NCBI GenBank assembly: GCA_000697665.1
Contig: KL197734.1
Span: 225,661-289,660 of the forward strand
DNA from: Jaapia argillacea MUCL 33604
Lineage: Eukaryota; Basidiomycota; Agaricomycetes; Jaapiales; Jaapiaceae
DNA length: 64,000 nucleotides
Direction of reading: 5' to 3'
A model generated the notes under the pieces. That model was not told the DNA's origin, did no database searches, and worked only from the letters and a program-made list of their open reading frames with translations. Positions 58,016 to 64,000 of the stretch are shown one piece after another. The first letter of the stretch is position 1. The number at the start of each line of letters is the position of its first letter. The translations under genes were made by a program, and so were the position numbers.

Positions 58016-58186
58016 TTACTCTGGACAGAACCCGATAGTGCACTCGCAAACGTTCCCACAAAGCGTCGCTTTCGGTGGTACACAAACGAGGTTGCAAGGG
58101 GGCGGGTGGATTGGCTCAAAGGGTGCGGAGATAGTCGCAGTGATGAGGGTGGATAGGTATATGGCGGCGAGGGTCAAGCACTTCAT
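58016..58186 (-). CDS. 56-residue six-cysteine secreted peptide, arm B
   Basis: Mirror partner of 30,823-30,993, same length and single exon. MKCLTLAAIYLSTLITATIS is the signal peptide, then APFEPIHPPPCNLVCVPPKA, TLCGNVCECTIGFCPE. The six mature Cys keep the pattern C-x3-C-x8-C-x3-C-x-C-x4-C; one extra Cys lies in the signal peptide. Most differences from arm A are substitutions with no indel, while flanking DNA carries indels and the neighbouring TSR3 is wrecked, so the frame appears to have been kept by selection. Function unknown. Confidence 0.72.
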   Translation of the reverse strand: MKCLTLAAIYLSTLITATISAPFEPIHPPPCNLVCVPPKATLCGNVCECTIGFCPE

Positions 58187-58979
58187 GATGGCGTGTGTAG
58201 CTGTCGATGGTGGAAGAGAGAAAGTGGTCGTTAAGGTAGAAGCTGAATCGAAGGTTGGACCAGCGGTGGTTTAATCAAGACACAAGGACTGGTTGGAGGT
58301 CACAAAGTCAGCTAGGGTACGGAAACAAGGAGGGCATACACACCGATACTCCTACTGTGAGTGTTACAGAGCATCCTGACTGTACCCAAGATCACATACC
58401 CATGACTTGAATTCTGGTGTCAACGAGCGTTCTGTCTTACCGCGCATCAAACCCAGAGCACCCAAGGACCCGGGAATCATCAAGCATTACTCACGTCGAA
58501 TGGGTCGTCGGAGAATGGAAACAGCCAGTTGAAGAGGTTATGGCAGCCATGCAACCGACGGTTGGGTATTGTCATCGCTCCCCCTACAATGCGATCGACG
58601 GCAGTCTCGAACGACACCAAATCGTTTGATCCCGCGCGGTTTGAGAAAGGTCAGCTGTGTCAACGCAGTTCAGAATGCAGTTCCATCATCCAAACCCACT
58701 TCATATCATCTCCCCTGTCTATAAGTAACCCATAGCGATCGAGATGACGTATCTGTCACCACGGAGATTCTTCGCATGCAATCTATAAATATGGGTGCAG
58801 AGCTCAATACGTTCCTGACGCGGTTGTAAAATGCCGAAGCATTGAGTGGAAGACAGAAGGAGCTTCGGGGAGATGATTGCAGTGATCAGGCACGGTGCCT
58901 CTTGATCAAGCTTCGGAGGAATAGAAGTGATATCCCCTGAAACTTCTTCAATGGGAAGGAAAGCGGTAGGGTGACTTGA
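58187..58979. other. Arm B unassigned DNA
   Basis: Counterpart of 29,990-30,820. A 70-residue frame at 58,417-58,629 is not conserved as a frame in arm A. No gene supported. Confidence 0.35.
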
Positions 58980-59294
58980 TCACTGGATTTGGAAAGCAGA
59001 CTTCTTCGGGAGTTGGTCGGAGGTTGGGAGAGGACTCCTGATACTGGCACCAGACCTGTGTAGGTGAGCGAGATAAGGGAATGATAGTGATGTGCAAATT
59101 GGATGACATCGTCGAGGCAGGTGGCCATGCAAGGTGCCGACAAAGGAACGTTTGCGATGTTCCTGTCGGAGCAATCGGAGTCGAAGGGGTACGTAAGGCA
59201 ATTGAGACCATTTCACCAGTGAAAAACATACCACGCTGGAAATCCCGAGTGTGGAGAGTACGATAAGTAGTTCAAAGAGACCGGTTGGTTTCAT
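58980..59294 (-). pseudogene. Relic of a small secreted protein gene, arm B
   Basis: Has a start MKPTGLFELLIVLSTLGISS that looks like a signal peptide, then a one-base shift relative to arm A before FDSDCSDRNIANVPLSAPCM, ATCLDDVIQFAHHYHSLISL. Both arms together suggest an ancestral secreted protein with a P-C-x3-C motif, vaguely CFEM-like. Each arm carries a different defect. An intron could in principle hide the shift, but no suitable acceptor was found. Confidence 0.38.
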
Positions 59295-60126
59295 GTTCAA
59301 GTTGCGCTATTCATCGGGAATTGGTCAGAGGATAGGGCTATGGGCTGGTACGAAATAGAGAGTTGGCGTCAGTCGCGAGCAATGTGACTGAATAATGAAA
59401 AGGTGCTAGAAACTACAGCAATTAGTTATCAGAGGGATAAACAAGGACTGCCCACCGTGTAATCATTACGAGTTTAAGTGACTCCAGCCACCGAACGACA
59501 ACAAGATCCGACAATCGACGTAACTTGTGAAAACGTTGGAATCGCATGATGGTGTCTTGGCTCACAAATTGAGCCACATGAGACTTGCGTAAGCTTATAC
59601 ACCGCTGATGATCAGACGTGTTTCGAAGTATTGTCTGCAATAGAGTTGGGGGCGGCATTTGAAGACCTTCGTCACGTAGCACTTCGAGTAGTGTCGGACT
59701 GGCGCTGTTCCCAACCAGTGTTAATTGGGGTGGTCCTTCAAGTTGATGTTTTCTGAAACGGATCGTCGGGGCTATGAGAATACGGAATGTGCTCCACTAA
59801 CCCAAGTACCGGGTAGCGACTCAAGTAGAGTCATCCCCACGCAGACTGTAAACAGGTGCACAAAGTGGCTTTAGGAGGGATGAACAGGTCGGGCGAGCGC
59901 CGACTCGGAGAGGACTCAGAGTATGGAGTGACTGGCGTCACAGCGGAGTCACGACCGGTGTGATTGAGGCCGAGCATTCTTGAACAGTACTTTTTTTACT
60001 ACCTACGACAGACGTTCCTGTTAGTCGATCTTTATAGCAACTGAAGTATTCCCTCTTGTTTCTTAGAATCGACTACGCCCCTCAGTGACCGCCCAGGTTG
60101 GAGTAAATCGATCCCTCTTGGCGACC
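59295..60126. other. Arm B intergenic DNA before the F-box gene
   Basis: Counterpart of 28,733-29,700, containing the F-box promoter. A minus-strand frame (59,422-59,682) lacks motifs. Nothing else supported. Confidence 0.4.
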
Positions 60127-61521
60127 ATGAATTCGTGTTCGTTTCCAATATTCGACATGCCAACCGAACTGGTTGACCGCGTTATTGACTATGTTGACGA
60201 ATGTCCCGATGTCCTATCCCTCGCACTCACATGTCGTCATCTCAAAGCCATCCTCATCCCCGACCACCTTCGATATAGGAAGCTGCTCATTTCCCTTGAA
60301 CGCCTCGACATCCTCGAAACTGTCATCACCCGCCCATCCTTGGGTAGGAACATCAGAATTCTTAGGGTTGTTCCGCGCATCGGGCTTTACCGTAGATTCC
60401 CTCTCGACCGCTTTTGCTGTAGGACGAAGGAGGCGGAGATAGCTGCGGAGTCCCGGCTGGCTTTGGCTCTCTCCCTGATGCCGAACTTGACGAAGTTCAT
60501 GTGGGATATGTATCACGAACCAGAAACCAAAAACATGATTTGGGAGAATATCGCTGCGACATGTCATCGCTTTAGTGACCTCCGGTGCTATCTTCTCCCT
60601 ACATTCCGAAATCACTGCGAAAATACCCTTTATCACTCAAAAGTACGTGACCTTGGCCTCTGAACCTTGGATGAGGGAGTTCACCTTTCCTAGATATTCA
60701 ACCTCCGACATCTGGTCAAAATTGATCTATATATCGCCACTCCCGTCTGGGGCAATTCCCCGGTTCAAGTTGATCACATCGGAAGATTCTTGCTCGGATG
60801 TCCAGACCTCGTCGTCCTCACCCTCGCTTTTGGGCATAGCACCCCTCTCGACACCGTTTTCCACCAAGCCTCTTGGGCATGTTTGGAATCCTTGAGACTG
60901 GAAAAGGTTGCATGCCATCCTACAATCTTCGACTCATTTTTGTCTCTTCATACAACAATCCAAAATCTCCATTTGACTCACTCCGTCAACGAGTCCTTGA
61001 ATCAGGACCCCTTCGATATTTCGTTATCACCGGGTTCTCTGCCGAACCTACACACTCTGACCATCTATTGCGGAGGGCCCCATCCACGGATTGACGAGTT
61101 CCTCCGATACGCTTCCTGGCGCAAGTTGCGGTCGCTTGAATTGTCAAGAATGTCCTGCCTATCAGATGTTTTCGCCAAATTCCTCTCCCGACATCATTCC
61201 ATCGAGGAGCTATGCGTTGACACCTGTATAGCCGTTGATAGTCCATTGAGCCTCCTGAAGGACCTCCTCCCTGGCGACTTGCCGAACCTTCGAGATTTTT
61301 CTGGTCCTGACCTTGATTATATCATCGTCTGCATGGCTGGAGCTCCTCTCCAACAACTCTACCTTAACTCAGTGGAAATCGAGTCGGATATGGCCGAGGA
61401 AGCTCTCCGTCGAGTCGCACCCACTTTGTGCGACATCGAATTCGTCGGCACGCCTAGAGAAGAAGTCGTGGAGAGGCTGAAGAGGAGTATTCCTGAATTG
61501 AAGGCCAGTTGGGCTTATTAG
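60127..61521 (+). CDS. F-box/LRR protein, arm B copy
   Basis: Paralogue of 27,335-28,732, intact. MNSCSFPIFDMPTELVDRVI, with F-box and the same single intron after YHSK (GTACGTGACC...CCTAG) leading to IFNLRHLVKIDLYIATPVWG. LRR units include CPDLVVLTLAFGHSTPLDTV, LPNLHTLTIYCGGPHPRIDE and APLQQLYLNSVEIESDMAEE; it ends PELKASWAY. Both arms thus keep full-length, slightly different F-box proteins, which is consistent with retention of both as receptors. Confidence 0.85.
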
Positions 61522-61931
61522 AAGTAAGCTTGTGCTTCTTTTCTGTTCTCGCCTCAGCCGGACACCCACACGCTCCCTTCCTTTTGCCAGACCTTTCCCC
61601 ACCAGTCCTCTAGGGGTCAATGTTGAATACCTGTCCTCGTGAATTCGCCGGTGCTCCATTGGATTGTCCTGTCAGTAGCCGATTTACGGGCTGAGCAGCT
61701 CGGCCGAAAGAGGTTGGTTTCTAAAAGACCGAGAAGCTTGTGTAGCCAGGGCAGTGTTATGGTAGCGAGTTGCGGTTGAAGCCAAAAGATGGGGCGAATG
61801 TTTCGAAGTTACAAGATTGAAGCAATAGAATACTTGATACACCGAGAGGAAATCCACTACGCGGTTCATTCATTGGCTACCAGTCGGTGTCGAACGGAAA
61901 TCCCTGTCTTTCTCCAGATCTGACGGAAGTT
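61522..61931. other. Spacer, F-box B to kinase fragment
   Basis: Mirror of 26,972-27,334. No gene seen. Confidence 0.4.
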
Positions 61932-62255
61932 CTAGCATCGGCGGAGCGGCGTGGGCTGATTGGCAAGGAAGTTCACTACTAAAATACCTACTCTCACATA
62001 TGAAACAGACACTGACTCGGAAGAGGACTCCATCTTCCTCGCGCGAGCTAAAATCTCATCGAACTTCGGTCTTGGAGAAAGCCTACGGTTGACGCATTGG
62101 TTGATAAGCTCCCACCAACTATCTGCGAGCCCAGCTTGGGCGGATGTCGCATCTGTAGGTCGGCGAGGCTTCGTGCCACTAGAGACAGCTTTCAATACTT
62201 GGAGATCGGTGGCCGTATGGCCGTATGGCAGATGCCCAGTGAACTTGAAGATCTA
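61932..62255 (-). pseudogene. 3' fragment of the TKL kinase, arm B
   Basis: Encodes only the last part of the kinase domain: FTGHLPYGHTATDLQ, VLKAVSSGTKPRRPTDATSA, WWELINQCVNRRLSPRPKFD, EILARARKMESSSES. The glycine loop, Lys, HGD and DFG motifs are absent because homology begins at the last intron/exon border. It joins the HNH fragment within about 12 bases. Confidence 0.85.
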
Positions 62256-62266
62256 ATCGGATGTGT

Positions 62267-62574
62267 CAAGTTACCGACCCAACAGATTCTCCACGACCCG
62301 AGTCGACGATTAACTCGTCCAAGAATTTCCCAGCCCCGCTGGCAAGGAGTCTCGGAGAACGCCTGCGATCGCGTTGTGGATGCGAAGGAATAGGGGGTTT
62401 GGTAAATCACTTCCTCGTGGAGGCCTCGTAGCCTCGTAGCCTCTTTCCCCCCATCGCCTCGCATACGCCCTCGTTTCGCAGGCGGCGGAGCAGAATCTGT
62501 GCTGTGGTCCACAAATGTAGCACATTCGGCTCTGTCCTGAAGCCCGTGTCCTGTCCCTGAATGATAGATGGCTT
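62267..62574 (-). pseudogene. 3' fragment of the HNH gene
   Basis: Copy of about 18,455-18,750: IYHSGTGHGLQDRAECATFV, DHSTDSAPPPAKRGR, DLPNPLFLRIHNAIAGVL, SAGLGNSWTS-like tail, with small indels that shift the frame. The HNH motif itself is not included. Confidence 0.82.
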
Positions 62575-62582
62575 TATACTTG

Positions 62583-63061
62583 GGATGACTTCCGGATGAC
62601 CGAGGACCGCGAGGGGAGTAGCGATACCCATCGACCAGTCCATGACAGAGAAACTCCCTCTTTTCCTATCAGAGGTAACCTTAGGGACCTTCTCGGTTTC
62701 CGCAAACCATAGAACTTGAAGGAAATTGGCGGTTTCGAGAGCGTGTCTCTCCATAAACACCTTCCGACTGGCGTTCAAGTCTGCCAATTCCTCCTCGGAA
62801 TATTTTGTGGAGCCGGTATAGTCTCTACAAGACGAACGTCGTCCTTGGCGCCGAAAGGAAATAGTTTGTGGAAGGTGTTTGAACATGATCGGAATAGTTA
62901 TTAATAAAGTGAAGGGCGGGTTTAGAGTGGACGGAAGTCGAAACGTGCCCCCAGTGAAATTTATATATGACCAGGGTAGTGTAGTCTGTCGACCCTTTGA
63001 CCGGTCCACTGCCAGTGAAGTATAATTCAGTGCCTTTGGAGTCGACTGGCGTGGTGGGCAT
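62583..63061 (-). pseudogene. 5' fragment of the alpha/beta hydrolase gene
   Basis: Copy of 42,935-43,424: MPTTPVDSKGTELYFTGSGP, then loss of the oxyanion HGSA codons, DYTGSTKYSEEELADLNASR, and the elbow GWSMG altered to DWSMG. It ends at GHPEVIP and continues into the HNH fragment. An open frame of 238 codons (62,407-63,123) crosses the junction by chance or as a chimera. Confidence 0.85.
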
Positions 63062-63645
63062 GGTGCTAAAATGAAAACTGGATTTCCAACACGAGCCCGA
63101 GAATCTGAACCAAGATTGTCCATGTGAAAATAAAGACAGATGTGGATGCGTTATTATCTTCGTCGATACAAACGCAAGGACCTGGGGTAGAACAGATGGT
63201 TCCCGCGTCCCGTCCGTGGTGTCGGAGTTGCTGCAGATATGTATCAGACATCACGACTCCCTGAGTGCTTTGAAAAGCTACTTATTTGACGTGATCAGCG
63301 ATTGGTAATGCAGAGCGGTACCACACGTAATTTATTTTGGCATCTCACCTGGGTAAGCACGACGTTCCGAGTCGTCAATATCGCCCCACCTCTTCAGCCT
63401 CGAGCGAACTCTCTCTCTCCAAAGTACTAGTATCGCCCTCCTCCTCCTCCTAGTTAGAGTTCTCCTTGGCCTCCTACTTCCATTGAGTCTCCTTGGTGAT
63501 CCCGGAAGCCCTCGGCGCTGCCTCTGCTATCTCACCCCCCTTAGCTCAAGTGGAATCAACTCCAAATTAGAAAACAAAACGTGTACTTCAGTTGTTGCCC
63601 GTACGTTGTTGGTCGAGCGATAGCTGAGGGGAAGGAATTTGAAGT
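63062..63645. repeat. Duplicated hydrolase upstream region
   Basis: Matches 43,425-44,035 in the same orientation. It includes whatever promoter the hydrolase uses, now in front of the chimeric fragment. Confidence 0.75.
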
Positions 63646-64000
63646 GAAGAGCCCGAGGTTGGGTGGACTGGGGCTGCCACGTGTCCTGAATGCAGTGGTG
63701 GCAAACGACAGCTGCGACTGACTGTCGCATCGATGATCCTTTCACTTTCACTTCCACTTCCACTAGTCAAATAATTTGCTACCCACATACAGTATTTGGA
63801 TCACTTCTCGCAATTATCTTCACAGACGGGAAAAAATTTTGCACTCGAGCTAGTGGTTGGATGTCCGAGATCTGCGGAATGAACGATGTAACGGACAACA
63901 ACGTTATGCCCACCTAGGCTCCTCGTGCCGGTATCGACACAGATAGCAATCCAGTTACGATATTCTACAGTTGCTTCGTCTTTATAGCTGCTGTCGCTTT
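63646..64000. other. Right end of the window, unassigned
   Basis: A short run of CACTTTC/CACTTCC units lies near 63,738-63,764. No gene recognised; frames are short. Confidence 0.35.

Larger units (their letters stand above)
52655..62256. repeat. Arm B of the 9.5-kb inverted segmental duplication
   Basis: Reverse-complement counterpart of 26,604-36,110; see arm A for paired blocks. Relative to A it has gained a 1.05-kb TIR element (55,564-56,609), lost about 575 bases of TSR3 and lost everything 5' of the last kinase exon. It retains intact F-box, peptide and SSP genes. Confidence 0.9.

Overview
This 64-kb window is nuclear DNA of a filamentous basidiomycete, most likely an Agaricomycete. 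Genes are close together and split by many 45-90 nt GT-AG introns (a few GC-AG). Several families are typical of that class: a TKL kinase with HGDLKG instead of HRDLK, an F-box/LRR protein, an HNH protein, DUF1399 glycine-rich protein, a VTIG-type small secreted protein family and a GH5 mannanase-like protein. There is no bacterial or organelle signature.

Left third (2-26 kb) is mainly housekeeping. It holds a Fus3/Kss1-type MAP kinase divergent from a CCCH zinc-finger gene, NOC4 (small-subunit processome), eIF2-alpha, a SIRT5-class sirtuin, an intron-bearing tRNA-Phe(GAA), a DUF1399/GRDP gene, an HNH protein, mitochondrial ribosomal protein mL41, a Sel1-repeat (Skt5-like) protein and a TKL kinase. 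Two tandem copies of a small secreted protein (SSP) gene sit at 19-22 kb.

Right part (26.6-62.3 kb) is dominated by one structure that is not obvious from a gene list: an inverted segmental duplication. Arm A (about 26,604-36,110) and arm B (about 52,655-62,256) are diverged reverse-complement copies of about 9.5 kb, separated by a 16.5-kb spacer. Each arm carries, in mirrored order, the 3' end of the kinase gene, an intact F-box/LRR gene, relics of a small secreted protein gene, an intact 56-residue six-cysteine secreted peptide gene, TSR3 (intact in arm A, catalytic core deleted in arm B), a VTIG SSP gene and a relic of a Bem1-type PX domain gene. Arm A is continuous with the full kinase gene and holds the working TSR3, so arm B is probably the derived copy. 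A 1.05-kb TIR element interrupts arm B only.

The spacer contains a two-helix membrane protein, a 1.9-kb foldback DNA element with 6-bp target duplication, a direct duplication of a mannanase-like gene (copy 1 truncated and joined to an SSP fragment, copy 2 complete but with both catalytic Glu positions replaced), an alpha/beta hydrolase, a 551-base assembly gap, a tRNA-derived SINE-like sequence and a hypothetical gene. Beyond arm B lies a mosaic of hydrolase, HNH and kinase fragments copied from elsewhere in the window.

Three AT-leaning stretches (about 1-1,180, 38,030-39,383, 45,300-46,480) are visibly poor in CpG. In the foldback element one arm carries CG where the other has TG or CA, which points to cytosine methylation and deamination of repeats. 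Overall, a conserved housekeeping block adjoins a recombination-prone accessory block that multiplies genes for secreted proteins. All splice sites and family assignments were made by eye; identity values were not computed.
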